Source: Nicotiana tabacum
Lineage: Eukaryota; Streptophyta; Magnoliopsida; Solanales; Solanaceae
Assembly: GCF_000715075.1 (NCBI RefSeq)
Contig: NC_134085.1
Coordinates: 154,036,178 to 154,100,177 of the forward strand
Direction of reading: 5' to 3'
Length of the DNA stretch: 64,000 nt
The notes under the pieces were generated by a model. The model searched no databases, was not told the origin of the DNA, and worked only from the letters and a program-made list of their open reading frames with translations. Shown one piece after another: positions 11,910 to 24,100 of this stretch (the first letter of the stretch is position 1; each line of letters begins with the position of its first letter). Both the position numbers and the translations under genes were made by a program.

Positions 11910-11914
11910 AGTAT
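11910..11914. repeat. Target-site duplication AGTAT (left; right copy 29075-29079)
   Basis: AGTAT precedes TTGTATAC (LTR start 11915, TG mutated to TT) and follows the 3' LTR end GGTAAACA at 29074. The copia-1 sequence continues on both outer sides, fixing the limits of the Tat element. Confidence 0.88.
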
Positions 11915-12021
11915 TGTATACAATCAAAATCGTGTGTCTCCGACTTATAGGCTCGAGGGCCCATCCTAAGTCTGAGTTCGGGCAAGATCAAGCTTGAGTT
12001 CGAGGGACGAGACTCGAGTTC
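11915..12021 (+). repeat. 5' LTR stub of Tat-type element (107 bp)
   Basis: Aligns by eye with the start of the 3' LTR at 28422: both read TGTATAC..TCAAAAT, TATAGGCTCGAGGG, CATCCTAAG and TTGAGTTCGAGGGA. Homology stops at about 12021, where sequence from the Tekay integrase begins. The missing LTR part must have gone in the deletion that also removed the 3' end of the Tekay element. Confidence 0.82.
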
Positions 12022-14788
12022 AAACTGGTCCCACAAGCCTCCAAAATCAATGACATAGGCTCGGAGCATGTCCTCAAGAACCTGAATAGTCCTCTCGGAC
12101 TGACCGTCCGTCTGGGGATGGAATGTTGTACTCAACTCAACCTGGGTGCCCAACTCTCGCTGAACCGCTCTCCAGAAATGCGAGGTAAACTGCGTACCCC
12201 GATCCGAAATGATAGATAGCGGCACCCCATAAAGGCGAACAATCTCCCTGATATAAATCTCGGCTAACCTTTCGGACGAATAGGTGGCTGCAACAGGAAA
12301 AAAATGCGCTGACTTGGTCAGCCTATCAACAATGACCCAAATTGCATCAAACTTTTTCCGAGTCATCGGAAGTCCAGTAACGAAATCCATCGTAATCCTC
12401 TCCCACTTCCACTCGGGAAGTGCAATCCTCTGAGATAGACCACCAGGTCTTTGATGCTCGTACTTAACCTGCTGACAATTCAAACATCGAGCCACGTGCG
12501 CAACGATGTCTTTCTTCATCTTACGCCACCAATAGTGCTGCCTCAGATCCTGATACATCTTCGCGGTGCCCGGCTGAATAGAATACCGAGAATTGTGGGC
12601 CTCCACTAAGATCAACTCTCGAATCCCATCAACATTGGGCACACAAACTCGCCCCTGCAATCTCAATACACCATCATCATCTAAGGTTACTTTCTTGGCA
12701 CCTCCACGCTGCACCGTGTCTCTCAAGACACACAAATGGGGATCCTCAAACTGCCGCTCGCGGATACGCTCTAATAGTGAGGAACGAGCTACCGTGCAAG
12801 CTAACACTTTGCTAGGCTCAAAAATATCCAACCTCACAAGACGATTAGCCAAGTCCTGAACATCCAAAGCAAGCAATCTCTGGCTGACTGGAATATTAGC
12901 AAGACTACCCATGCTGGCGGACTTCCTGCTCAATGCATCGGCCGCCACATTGGCCTTCCCCGGGTGGTATAAGATAGTAACATCATAATCCTTTAGCAAC
13001 TCTAACCACCTCCTCTGCCTCAAATTCAACTCTTTCTACTTGAACAGATACTGAAGACTCTTGTGATTAGTGTAAACCTCACACGTCACGCCATATAAGT
13101 AATGCCTCCAGATCTTCAAGGCATGAACAATGGCTGCCAACTCGAGATCATGAACCGGATAATTATTCTCGTGGATCTTCAACTGCCTCAAAGCATAGGC
13201 AATGACTTTGCCTTCCTGCATCAACATTGCACCAAGCCCAATACGAGACGCATCACAATAGACCATATATGGCCCTGAACCTGTGGGCAAAACCAATACC
13301 GTTGCCGTAGTCAGAGCCATCTTGAGCTTCTGAAAGCTCGCCTCACACTCGTCCGACCACCTGAACTGGACACCCTTCTAGGTCAATTTGGTCATAGGGG
13401 CTGCAATGGATGAAAACCCCTCCACGAACCGACGGTAGTAACCTGCCAACCCCAGGAAACTCCGAATATCCGTAGCTGAAGCTGGTCGAGGCCAATTCTT
13501 GACTGCCTCTATCTTCTCCGGGTCTACCTGAATACCTCTGCTGATACAACATGACCCAGGAATGCAACCGAACTCAACCAAAACTCACACTTTGAGAACT
13601 TAGCATACAACAGACTATCCTTTAGGGTCTGAAGGACCACTCTGAGGTGTTGCTCATGCTCCTCCTGACTGCGGGAGTATATAAGAATATCGTCAATGAA
13701 GACTATCACGAACAAGTCCAAATAAGGTCTGAACACTCGGTTCATCAACTCCATGAACGTTGCTGGGGCATTAGTCAATCCGAATGACATGACCAAAAAC
13801 TCATAGTGCCCATACCGAGTGCGAAATGTTGTCTTAGGGACATCAGACGCCCTAATCCTCAACTGGTGGTAGCCAGATCTCAAATCTATCTTTGAAAACA
13901 CCCTCGCACCTTGAAGCTGGTCGAACAAATCGTCAATCCGTGGTAGTGGATACTTGTTCTTTATCGTCACCTTGTTCAACTGCCGGTAATCAATGCACAT
14001 CCTCATCGACCCATCCTTTTTCTTCACGAACAACACTGGTGCACCCCAAGGTGATACACTGGGTCTAATGAAACCCTTATCAAGCAAGTCCTAAAGCTGC
14101 TCTTTTAACATTTTCAACTCTGGCGGGGCCATGCGATATGGAAGAATGGAAATAGGCTGAGTGCTCGAAGCCAAATCAATACAGAAATAAATATCCCTGT
14201 CGGGCGGCATACCCGACAAGTCTGAAGGGAAAACCTCGGGGAACTCCCGAACAATAGGAACAAAGTCAATTGATGGAACCTCTGTGCTAGAGTCGCGAAC
14301 ATACGCTAGATATGCTAGACACCCCTTCTCGACCATACGTCGAGCCTTGACATACAAAATAACACTGCGGGTGGCATGGCTTGGGTCCCTCTCCACTCAA
14401 GTTGGGGCAAATCTGGCAAGGCCAAGGTCACGGTCTTGGCGTGACAATCCAGAATAGCATGATACGGGGACAACCAGTCCATCCCCAATATAGCGTCAAA
14501 GTCCACCATATCTAAAAGCAATAAGTCGACACGGGTCTCAAGACCGTCAAATACCACCACACATGAACGATGCACTCGGTCGACCACTATAGATTCACCA
14601 ACCGGTGTGGACACATATACAGGAATACCCAAAACCTCACTAGGAATGATCAAATAGGGTGCAAAATAGGACGACACATAAGAATACGTAGATCCCGGGT
14701 CAAATAACAAAGAAACACCCCTACCACAGACCAGAATAGTACCTGTAATCAGAGCATCTGATGACTCGGCCTCTAGCCTGGCTGGCAA
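12022..14788 (-). pseudogene. Tekay-like pol: protease, RT, RNase H, partial integrase
   Basis: Minus-strand order: aspartic protease with LLFDPGSTYSYVSS (about 14665-14710) and AILGMDWLSPYH; RT from about 14090 with [27 protein letters not shown] and the catalytic FIDD at 13689-13700; RNase H with [14 protein letters not shown] (about 13235-13275) and ending in ADALSRK; integrase with HHCC-type zinc finger ending CLNCQ, core blocks MDFVTGLP, ISDRGTQF and DGQSERT. The reading ends in GGLWDQF at the 12021 junction. A stop near 14090 and frameshifts around 13330-13580 and 13020-13040 break it. The complete protein would mature Gag, copy element RNA and integrate the copy; this one cannot. Confidence 0.85.
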
Positions 14789-14955
14789 AGCATAACAACG
14801 GGGCTGACCCCACCTCTCTGAACTGTGTCTCTAGGGCGATCGGCTGCTGGCTGACCCCTGCCTCTGGCGGTCCGAGCTCCACCTCTACGGTCTCTCCCTC
14901 CACCCCTATGATCCCTACCCCCCGCCTCTAGCTGGTTGGGCGGCCTGTGGATCAC

Positions 14956-16312
14956 CTACTGCCTGAATCGTAGGGCGAGGACCCTACTGCTGAGAACTAC
15001 TCGAGGCTCAGGGGCAAAACCTGACAATGTGACTCGGGTCACCACAACCATAACATGCCCTCGGCTGCTGAGACTGCTGGCCCTGTCGACCTGTATGTCC
15101 TCCCCTGAAGCTCTGAAGTGGCGGTGCACTGATGGGGGCTGGTGGTGCGCTGAAGGTCTGCTGACCCGAATAATACTGCTGAGGACCACCACCGCCTGGA
15201 GTACCATGAGAAACCTGAAGTGCCGACTGGAAGGGCCTCTGAGAGTGGCCTCTGTCATATGAATCCCTACATCCAGACGAGGTACCACTAAATCTACCGG
15301 AATAACGGGGCCTCTTATCAGACCCATGACCACCTCCCTGAGCAAGTGCCATCTCTATCCGGCGGGCACCATCTGTCGCCTCCTGAAATGAAATCTCACC
15401 ACCGGCACTCATGGCCATCTGAACACGGATCGGCTGGGCCAACCCATCAACAAACCTCCGCACCCTCTCTCTCTCGGTGGGGAGTATCACAATGGCATGA
15501 CGAGCGAGATCAATGAACCGGGTCTCATACTGGGTGACCGTCATAGGACCCTGCTGGAGACGCTCAAACTACCTGCGAAGAGCATCTCGCTGAGTAACTG
15601 GAAGGAACTTCCCCAGAAATAACTCTGAAAACTGATCCCAGGTCAATGATGGCGACCCTGCTGGCCTGGCTAAACAGAAATCCCTCCACCAAGTCTTGGC
15701 GGATCCTGCCAGGCGAAAAGTGGCGAAATCGACCCCATTGGTCTCTACAATGCCCATAGTCCGTAGAACCTCATGACAGCTGAATATGAAATCCTGAGCA
15801 TCCTCTGAGGGAGTGCCACATGTAGTAGTGAAGAGCTTGGTGAAACGATCAAGCCTCTACAAAGCATCCGCGGACATAGCCGCACCATCACTGGACTGAG
15901 CCACAATACCTGGCTGGGCTGCCACAGTTGGCTGAACTGCTGGAACCTGAGCTTGAGGAGCTACCGGCTCTGGAGTACGAGTATCGGGAGTCTGAACTCC
16001 TCCCCCAGCCTGAGATGTGGCTGGAGCTACGGGAAGCAAACCCGCTCTAGAAATGCCCTCCATAAAGCCTACCAGTCAGACCAAAGCGTCCTGAAGCACT
16101 GGAGTGGCTATGAAACCCTCTAGGACCTGAGCTGAGCCCACTGGAACAGTTGGGGCCTGAACCTCCTCCTCAAAATCGACCTGAGGCTCCGTCGCTGGAA
16201 ATGCTGCTCAGGGCCTCGCCCTGCCCCGGCCTCGCCCTCTACCCCTAATAGGGGCTGCTGCTGGGGGCTCAAGCTGTTGCGCGGTAGAAGAGGAAGCACG
16301 TGTCCTCGCCAT
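14956..16312 (-). pseudogene. Tekay-like gag
   Basis: The probable start is the ATG at 16312 (MARTRASSSTAQQLEPP, then GRGRGRGRARP). After a proline/alanine/glutamine-rich segment comes the retrotransposon capsid domain (FRLAGSAKTWW, WDQFSELFLGKFLP, then VTQYETRFIDLARHA), and near 15010-15050 the CCHC zinc knuckle CYGCGDPSHIVRFC. In-frame stops occur at several places (for example near 16210, 15855 and 15570), so it is a pseudogene. The PBS is about 180 bp upstream, consistent with the start. A proline/glycine/arginine-rich tail continues towards the protease. Confidence 0.82.
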
Positions 16313-16491
16313 CTGCGAAAGAGTAGAGTGGAAAGACAATCAGTACTTGAGAAACAGAATCGCACGACAAGAATGAACAAGGTGAAGTTTTCCTAACTCG
16401 GTAGCCTCTGCGGGATAAATACAGACGTCTCCGTACCGATCCTTCAGACTCTACTGAGCTTGTCTGTGAGTTGTGAGACCTAAGTAACCTA

Positions 16492-16508
16492 GGGCTCTGA
16501 TACCAACT
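16492..16508 (-). other. Primer-binding site of Tekay-like element (initiator tRNA-Met)
   Basis: The minus strand reads AGTTGGTATCAGAGCCC directly after the LTR end, containing the full TGGTATCAGAGC complementary to plant initiator tRNA-Met. Confidence 0.88.
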
Positions 16509-17194
16509 TGTCACGACCCGAATTCCCCACTGTCGGGAGTCGTGATGGCGCCTACTGTCGGAGCTAGGCAAGCTAACCTTAACATACATTTTAAACTAAT
16601 TTTCAACAAGATAATAATAAAAACAATAAATTCAAGCGGAAGCCTTAATTTAATATTAAATGAACGAAAATGCGGAAAAATTAACATCATCCTCTACCCA
16701 AGATTTAGTGTCACAATACTCACGGACTACTATAAGATACTACAAATAAGAGTTTGAAAGAAAATACATAAGGAGTCTGCTTTGATACAATGAAAACAAA
16801 CAGAAATAAAATAGATGAGACTCAGGGCCCACACATGCCAACGAAATACCTAGGAGTCTTGGGACTGAAGGCACGCTCCCAGTCTACTGCTACTGCGGTC
16901 CGTAAGCTACTCCTGAATCTGTGCACAAAAAGGGCACAGAAGTGTAGCATCAGCACAACCGACCCCATGTGCTGGTAAGTGCCTGGCCTAACCCCGGCGA
17001 GGTAGTGACGAGGCTAGACCGGACCTACCTCAAATAACCTTTACAGATATATGTGCAACAACAGAAAGATATACAGAATTTAAACAGATAATAGGGAGGG
17101 GACATTCTGTGGGGTGTAACAATTTAGATATAAGACCAACGAACAGAGAGATGGAAACTGAATAATTAGCATTTATGAAAGAGAGCAAGTGAAT

Positions 17195-17450
17195 CAACAG
17201 CTGCACGGCACCAACCTTCGTGCTTTTACTCTCAATTCTAACCAAAACTGACAAATATAGTGCACGGGCATCACCCTTCATGCTTTTCCTCACATAACTC
17301 TCACATCAAGGCACGGAATGACCCTTCGTGCTCAAATAATTAGAGACATGGCACGGAAAGACCCTTCGTGCATAAATAATTAGAGACATGGCACGGAAAG
17401 ACCCTTCGTTCATAATTATCAAAACATGGCACGGAAAGACCCTTCGTGCA
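17195..17450. repeat. Tandem repeat, 40-bp period, in Tekay-like LTR
   Basis: The block GCACGGAAAGACCCTTCGTG recurs at 17311, 17351, 17391 and 17429 (spacings 40, 40 and 38 bp). Two more degenerate copies lie around 17205 and 17260. Units are joined by an A/T-rich linker containing ATAATTAGAGACATG. Confidence 0.85.
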
Positions 17451-18329
17451 TAATCGCTCTTCCTCACCCAATCATCAGTCACAACCAATCGGGGAAAGGG
17501 AATATACAACAAGATTAAACATCCCGGCAAGGGAGAACAAATCAACAATAGGTCCCGGCAAGGGAAAAATACCACACTTCCTTCTTTAACTCATCTTCTT
17601 CTCAACTATCACTTCATAATTATATTAGCAAGTAATTAGCTCAACTGTTTCACATCTTTCGAATTTAAAAGCAACTATGACTCACGGTCATGCTAGACTC
17701 CAGTGTATAGATAACCGTCACCATGCCTATACACCGTACTCCACAGTTAACACGTAGCAAATAATATCCAAATCCTAATCCCTCAAGCCAAAGTTAGAAC
17801 AAACACTTACCTCGAATGCTCAAAACTCAACTCACGCTTCTAGTATAGCTTTACCTCTTGATTCCACCACCAATCTGCTCGGATCTAGTCATAAGTTACT
17901 TAATCACATTAATAATTATTAAATGAATCATCCCCAATGCATGAAAATAGATTTTTCAAGGTTTTTCCCAAAAAGGTCAAAAATACCCCTGGACCCACGT
18001 GGTCGAAACTCGAGGTTCGGACCAAAACCCGGTTACCCATTCCCCCATGAATCCAAATATATGATTTGTTTTTAAATCGGACCCCAAATTGAGGTCCAAC
18101 TTCTCAATTTGTAAAAAACCTAGGTTCTACCCAAAACACCCAATTTTCCCCATGAAAATCTTTGATTTGAAGTTGAAATTATATTAAAAGATGTTAAGGG
18201 ATAAAGAAATTAAGTTAGAAATCACTTACCAATCGTTTTGGAGAAGAAAAGTTGTTTGGAAAATCACCTCTTAGGTTTTGGGTTTTTGAAAAGTGAAAAA
18301 TGACTGAGATTTCCGAACTTGTATACCTT

Positions 18330-18560
18330 TCTGAGGACCTGGCGCGGACCGCACAAAAATGTGTTGCGGCCGCGCCGAGTGGGAGAAAAATTGGGGCTTC
18401 TCTGAACCCTTCCAGCGTGGACCGCACTGTTTTGGTGCGCGGACGCGCTGGTTGACCTGAAACCCTAGCCCTCAGACTCAGCCACGCGGACCGCACAGAA
18501 AGGCATCGCGGCCGCGCGTCTCCAGCGCGGACCGCGCGGAAATGACCGCGGCCGCGCTGG
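18330..18560. repeat. GC-rich palindrome cluster in Tekay-like LTR
   Basis: Alternating blocks of the type GCGGACCGC and GCGGCCGC (NotI site) lie near 18341, 18367, 18482, 18507, 18528 and 18549, embedded in otherwise A/T-rich LTR. The same pair of words occurs in the unrelated Athila element of this window. Confidence 0.8.
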
Positions 18561-19288
18561 TGTCTGCAACACCTGAACCTGCATTATCTTAAGTCCAAGA
18601 CCTCCCGGGCCCCATTCAAAACTCACCTGAGCCCTCGGGGCTCCAAACCAAACATGCACACAACCTTAAAAACATCTTACGGACTTACTCGTGCGATCAA
18701 ATCGCCAAAATAACATCATATACATAGGATCAAGCCTCAAACACATGATTTTCTTTTCTTCAACTTTCATAACTCAAATTCTCCATTTTTAGTCCGAAAC
18801 ACGTCATATGACGTCCGTTTTTAGCCAAACTTTACAGATAGTGCTTAACACATATTTAAGACTTGTACCAGGCGTCGGAACCAAAATACAAGCCCGATAC
18901 CTATATTTTCTAACTCCTTTTCATTTCAAATTTTCATATCAAATTTCAGAAAAATAATTTCTTTCAAAAATTCATTTCTCGGGCTTGGGACCTCAGAATT
19001 TGATTCCGGGCACACGCCCAAGTCCCATATTTTTCTACGGACCCTCCGGGACCATCGAATTACAGGTCCGGGTCCGTTTACCCAAAATGTTGACCGATGT
19101 CAACATTATGCATATTAATACCAAAATTCATCAAATGTTTCACATAATTCACATATTCTAACATAAAAACTTTCTGGCTACGCGCCCGAACTACGCACGC
19201 CAATCGAGGAAACTAAAAGCGAGGTTTTCAAGGCCTCGAAAGCGCATAACAATGAAGAACTACGGTGATGACCCTTCAGGTCGTCACA

Positions 19289-20163
19289 GGCCATAGAGGT
19301 GGCCACGAGAAAATCGGACGTCTTCAAGATAAAATAGAGGAACGACAAGATGCTGAGGGAGTTTGTGTCTCAGTTTCAAATGGAAAGAATGGAATTACTA
19401 CTAGTCTTCGATGACTGGGCAGTACAACCCTTTCTGCAGGGTCTGAATGAGAGGAGCTTGAATGGGTCTCGACAGTTGAAACAGAACCTGATCAAATATC
19501 CAGTTGTGACATGGTCGGATGTGCACAATTGTTACCAGTCAAAATGAGGGTCGAGAACGACCAGTTAGGAGCCCCCTCGGGTTCAGTTCATCCTAATAGA
19601 TTTACAGCCAAGCCCCTAAGGGACATAGACCGGGAATCGAGATTCAACAAAGAACAATATCAGCCATATGTCGATCGAAAGAACGGCAGCTCGAGCCACA
19701 ACACTCCTCAGAGCGATCAGAGAAACGATCGAGGTTAAAGTTCACGAGGACTCATGAGTAAGAGAGGGTTCAATAAACATGTCGACCCCGCAGAGGCTGC
19801 CCGATTATAGGAGTACAACTTCAGCATAGATGCGTCGGGGATTGTCTCAGCTATTGGGAAAATCAAAGATACCAAGTGGCCCAGGCCTACACAGACCGAT
19901 CCTTCTCAAAGAAACCCGAACTTGATCTGCAAGTATCATGGCACACATGGTCATCAAATAGAAGATTGCGGACAGCGAAGGGAATAAGTGGCTCGTTTGT
20001 TCAACGAGGGCCATCTTCGAGAATTCCTAAGTGATCGGGCCAAGAATCACTTCAGGGAGAGAGGTGCAAGGAAAAATGAACAAGAAGAACCAAAATATGT
20101 AATCCACATGATCATTGGCGAAGTCGATATCCCTCAAAGACCTATGTTCAAATGCACCAAAGT
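19289..20163 (+). pseudogene. Tat-type gag fragment
   Basis: The capsid-region piece reads LREFVSQFQMERMELLLV, then DDWAVQPFLQGLNERS and ASRQLKQNL-like sequence, followed by an arginine-rich stretch. A knuckle-like motif, C-x2-H-x4-H-x4-C (CKYHGTHGHQIEDC), lies near 19930-19975, then VARLFNEGHLREFLSDR. Frames change near 19545 and 19740, and a stop interrupts the frame just after the knuckle. The N-terminal part is missing because the Tekay-like element and a deletion replace it. It matches Gag of Tat-type elements in recalled Solanaceae sequences. Confidence 0.75.
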
Positions 20164-20736
20164 ATAAATCACCATGGTAAACGGACTCGGGGCTATGTGC
20201 CCGAGAATGTCTTATCATTCTATAACGAGGGAGCAGAAGGCATATCTCAGCCTCACAACGATGCCCTGGTAATCTCTATCCTTTTGAATAAAATTCAAGT
20301 TAAACGTGTTTTAGTGGATCCAGGTAGCTCAGCAAACATTATTAGATCGAGGGTCATGGAACAACTCGACCTACAAAATCAGATTGTACCTGTATCCCGG
20401 GTCCTAAATGGCTTCAACATGGCAAGTGAAACAACAAAGTGAGAAATTATCTTACTAGTAAACGTAGCCCGGACCATACAAGATAGGAAGTTCCATGTCA
20501 TCGAGGGTGACATAAGGTATAATGCACTCCTCGGGAGATCATGGATACACAACATGAAGGCAGTGCCTTCAACTCTTCACCAGATGATGAAGTTCCCAAC
20601 AGAGGAAGGAGTAAAAATGGTCTACGGGGAGCAACATTCTGCAAAGGAGATTTTTGCAATAGAGGACGTGGTTCTAACTCCAGAATCTTCGACATTGGAG
20701 AAATCGAGCATCGGAGGTAAACAAGCGGCCAAATAG
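20164..20736 (+). pseudogene. Tat-type protease region
   Basis: Contains the retropepsin-like active-site motif VLVDPGSSANII (about 20310-20345) and a later block YNALLGRSWIHNMKAVPSTL (about 20518-20575), both typical of Ty3/gypsy proteases. An in-frame stop (TGA) lies at 20440-20442 after ASETTK. It would cleave Gag-Pol in particles. The catalytic D is present, but the stop breaks it. Confidence 0.75.
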
Positions 20737-22800
20737 CAATCACCGCCTCCAGCCTCGATGGAATTGGAGCAATAGGTAATCGAAGACAAAGATGAGGATA
20801 TCCTTACTCCCCGAACCTTCGTCATTTCCGAAGAATCTGATGCAACCAAATCAACTATCGAGGACCTAGAGCAAGTCATTTTGATCGAATGCATGCCCGA
20901 GAAAAAGGTATAGCTGGGAATGGGATTGACCCCCGAACTCAGGAAAAAACTCATTCAATTTCTTATTGATAATATGGATTGCTTTGCTTGGTACCATTTA
21001 GATATGACATGGATTCAACCAGAGATCACCATGCATCGGTTGCGCACCGATCCCAGGTTCAAACCGGTGAAGCAAAAAAAGAGGCTTCAGTCCGAGGTAA
21101 AGCATGCTTTCATAAATGACGAGGTAAGCAAACTTCTTAAAATAGGATCTATACGGGAGGTAAAGTACCCCGAGTGGTTAGACAATGTAGTTGTAGTTCC
21201 TAATAAAGGAAACAAACTTAGAATGTGTGTAGACTATAAGGACTTGAACAAAACATTCCCAATATATTGTTTCCCACTGCCCAACATCGATCGTGTGACT
21301 GATGCCATGGCTGGCCCCGAGATCCTAAGTTTTCTTGACGCCTACTCCGCATACAATCAAATTTAGATGAACTCAGGGGACTAGGAAAAGACTTCGTTTA
21401 TTGCTAAATTTGGGACTTATTGTTACAATGTAATGCCCTTCGGGCTAAAAAATGCAGAGGCTACGTACCAACGCCTAGTTAAAAAAATGTTTGATGAACA
21501 AATAGGTAAAACAATGAAAGTTTATATTGATGATATGCTGGTTAAGTCCCTGTGTGCAGAGGACCATTTAGTTCATTTGCAAGAAACATTCAAAATTTTG
21601 AGGCAATACAACTTGAAGCTTAACCCGGAGAAATGTGCCTTCGGAGTTGGTTTGGGTAAGTTCCTCGGCTTCATGGTATCAAATCGGGGTATCAAAATCA
21701 ACCCCGATAAGATCAACGCTATCGAGGATATCACGATCGTAGATAGTGTGAAGGACTTGCAAAGGCTAACAGGGCGAATAGCTACCTTAGGTCGATTCAT
21801 TTCGAGGTCATCAGACCGGAGTCATCGGATCGGAGTCATCGGTCTTTTCCATGCTTAAAAAAAGGATTTCGCGTGGACCCCGGAATGTCAGCAAGTCCTA
21901 GAAGAATTAAAGCGATACTTATCGAGCCCGCCTTTGCTTCACACCCCGAAGGTATATGAAAAACTTTATCTATACTTAGTAGTGTCCGAGATAGCGGTAA
22001 GTGGAGTACTGGTTTGAGAAGAACAAGTTACACAATTTCATGTTTATTACGTAAGCCAAACTCTAGGAGATGCTGAAACTAGATACCCTCACTTAGAAAA
22101 ATTAGCACTTGCATTGATAAGCGCATCTCGAAAGTTGAAACCATATTTCCAATGTCATCCTATATGTGTATTAACTACCTACATCCTTCGAAATGTTTTG
22201 CATAAGCCCGAGTTATCGGGCCGATTGGACAAATGGGCCGTCGAACTTAGTGGGTATGATATCGAATATCAACCCCTAACGGCCATCAAGTCTTAAATCC
22301 TAGCCGACTTCGTGGCTGATTTTACGCCGACCCTCGTACCCGAAGTGGAGAAAGAATTCCTCCTAAGCTCGGGTACAACATCGAGGGTATGGACCCTTTT
22401 CACAGACGGTGCTTCGAATATGAAGGGGTCGGGGCTCGGCATTGTCTTAAAACCACCTACGGGTGATACTATTAGGCAATCTATCAAAACTCCATGATTA
22501 ACTAACAATGAGGCCGAGTATGAGGCCATGATTGTAGGTCTCGAGTTAGCTAAAAGCTTGGGAGCATAGGTCATCGAGGCCAAGTGCGATTCTCTATTGG
22601 TGTTAAACCAAGTAATAAAAGTTTCGAGGTTCAAGAAGATAGAATGCAACAGTACTTGGATAAGCTACAGGTAACTTTGCACCGCTTCAAGGAGTGGACT
22701 CTGAATCATGTGCCTCGAGATCAAAATAGCGAGGCCGATGTGCTTGCTAATCTGGGATCATCGGTCGAAGAGGACGATATCGTCCGGGGGAATGTCGTCC
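20737..22800 (+). pseudogene. Tat-type reverse transcriptase and two RNase H domains
   Basis: RT blocks in order: PRFKPVKQKKR, then LRMCVDYKDLNK (about 21220), ILSFLDAYSAYNQI (about 21330), VMPFGLKNAEATYQ (about 21430) and the catalytic YIDD at 21523-21534. The first RNase H region (about 21870-22300) is broken by several stops and ends around GYDIEYQPL. A second RNase H follows, with LFTDGASNMKGSGLGIVL (about 22400-22450) and NNEAEYEAMIVGLELAKSLGA (about 22505-22565), then VPRDQNSEADVLANL (about 22710). Tat-lineage elements are known for such a second RNase H. Stops at 21364, 21857, 22295 and elsewhere make it non-functional. Confidence 0.82.
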
Positions 22801-24100
22801 AATTATTGAGGTCTATGGTTGAAGAGGGTCACGCCGAGATAAATTCAACAAGTTTAACATGGGACTGGAGAAACAAGTATATCGAATATTTGAAAAATGG
22901 AAAACTCCCATCGGACCACAAAGAATCGAGGTCCTTACGAGCCAAGGCTACTAGGTTTGCATTAGATGAAGATGGGACATTGTACCGAAGAACTTTTGAT
23001 GGACCATTGGCGGTATGTTTGGGGCCAGGGGACACCGATTATGTTCTTTGAGAAGTCCACGAAGGCACTTGTAGGAACCATTCCGGTGCCGAGTCTTTGG
23101 TCCGCAAAATTATCTGAGCAGGCTACTACTGGGATAGCATGGAAAAAGATACTAAGGAGTTTGTCAGAAAATGTGATAAGTGTCAACGATTTGCACCAAT
23201 TATCCATCAGCCGTAGAACTTCTCCATTTGGTTCTATCCCCGTGGCCTTTCATGAAATGAGGAATGGACATAGTTGGACCCTTACCAATAGCCCCAGGTA
23301 AAGCTAAGTTTATTTTATTTATGGCTGATTATTTTTCTAAGTGGGTGGAAGCACATGCATTCGAGAAGGTTCGAGAAAAGGAAGTTATAGACTTTATCTG
23401 GGACCACATCATATGTCGATTCGGAATAACTGCCGAGATTGTATGTGACAACGGAAAATAGTTCGTCGGCAACAAGGTAACGGAGTTCCTCGAAGCACAT
23501 AAAATAAAGAGGATTTTATCAACATCGTACCACCCGACTGGAAATGGGTAGGCCGAGTCAACAAACAAAACTATCGTTCAAAACCTAAAGAAAAGGTTAG
23601 AATATGCAAAGGGAAAATGGAGAGAAGTTTTACCCAAGGTTCTTTGGGCATATCAGACAACATCGAAGTCTAGCACGGGGGCCACCCGTTTTCTCTAGTA
23701 TATGGCTCTGAGGCCCCCATCCCCATCAAGGTCGGGAAACCCAGTGCTAAGTTTCGGCATGCAACGGAGGATTCAAACCACGAGGCCATGAATGCTAGCC
23801 TCCAGTTGTTAGATGAAAAGCGATAAACAACACTTGTTCGGATGGCTGCGCAAAAGCAAAGGATAGAGAGATACTACAATAGAAGAACCAACCTTCGACA
23901 ATTTAGAATTGAGGACTTAGTCCTACGGAAAGTCAACCTTAATACTCGAGACCCAAATGAAGGGTAATTTTCCAAATTGGGAAGGACCATACCAAGTCCT
24001 TGGAGTTGTCGGTAAAGGATCTTACAAACTTAGCACGATGGAAGGTGAACAACTGCCAAATAATTGGAACATATCGTTACTTAAGCGATATTACTGCTAA
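22801..24100 (+). pseudogene. Tat-type integrase
   Basis: After the linker comes the zinc-finger region (GPGDTDYVL, then a CDKCQRFAP block near 23170-23200), then the core with DIVGPLPIAPGKAKFILFMADYFSKW (first catalytic D, about 23265), IVCDNGK (second D, about 23440) and a YHPTGNG..AEST block (catalytic E, about 23530). The C-terminal part contains GDLVL-like IEDLVLRKV and ends at the stop at 24098-24100. Several frameshifts and stops occur, for example near 23050, 23300, 23460 and 23695. It formerly joined element DNA to the target; it is inactive here. Confidence 0.8.

Larger units (their letters stand above)
12022..19288 (-). mobile_element. Tekay/Del-like Ty3/gypsy element, 3' truncated
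   Basis: On the minus strand: 5' LTR (16509-19288), initiator-Met PBS, gag (14956-16312), protease, RT, RNase H and part of the integrase, ending at 12022. Gag and pol resemble plant chromoviruses of the Tekay/Del type. The integrase C-terminus, any chromodomain, the PPT and the 3' LTR are missing. Only the right flank (GGCCA at 19289) is available, so no target duplication can be tested. It lies inside the gag region of the Tat-type element. Confidence 0.82.
16509..19288 (-). repeat. 5' LTR of Tekay-like element (2780 bp)
   Basis: On the minus strand it starts TGTGACGACCTGAAGG (19288) and ends TCGGGTCGTGACA (16509), followed by the PBS. It contains a tandem array at 17195-17450 and a cluster of GC-rich palindromes at 18330-18560. 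Outside the right end is gag of the Tat-type element. I see no coding region in it. Confidence 0.85.

Noticed and set aside
14936..15262. Plus-strand frame opposite the Tekay-like gag
   Set aside because: Shadow of the GC-rich Gag tail; the opposite strand has the zinc knuckle and capsid motifs.
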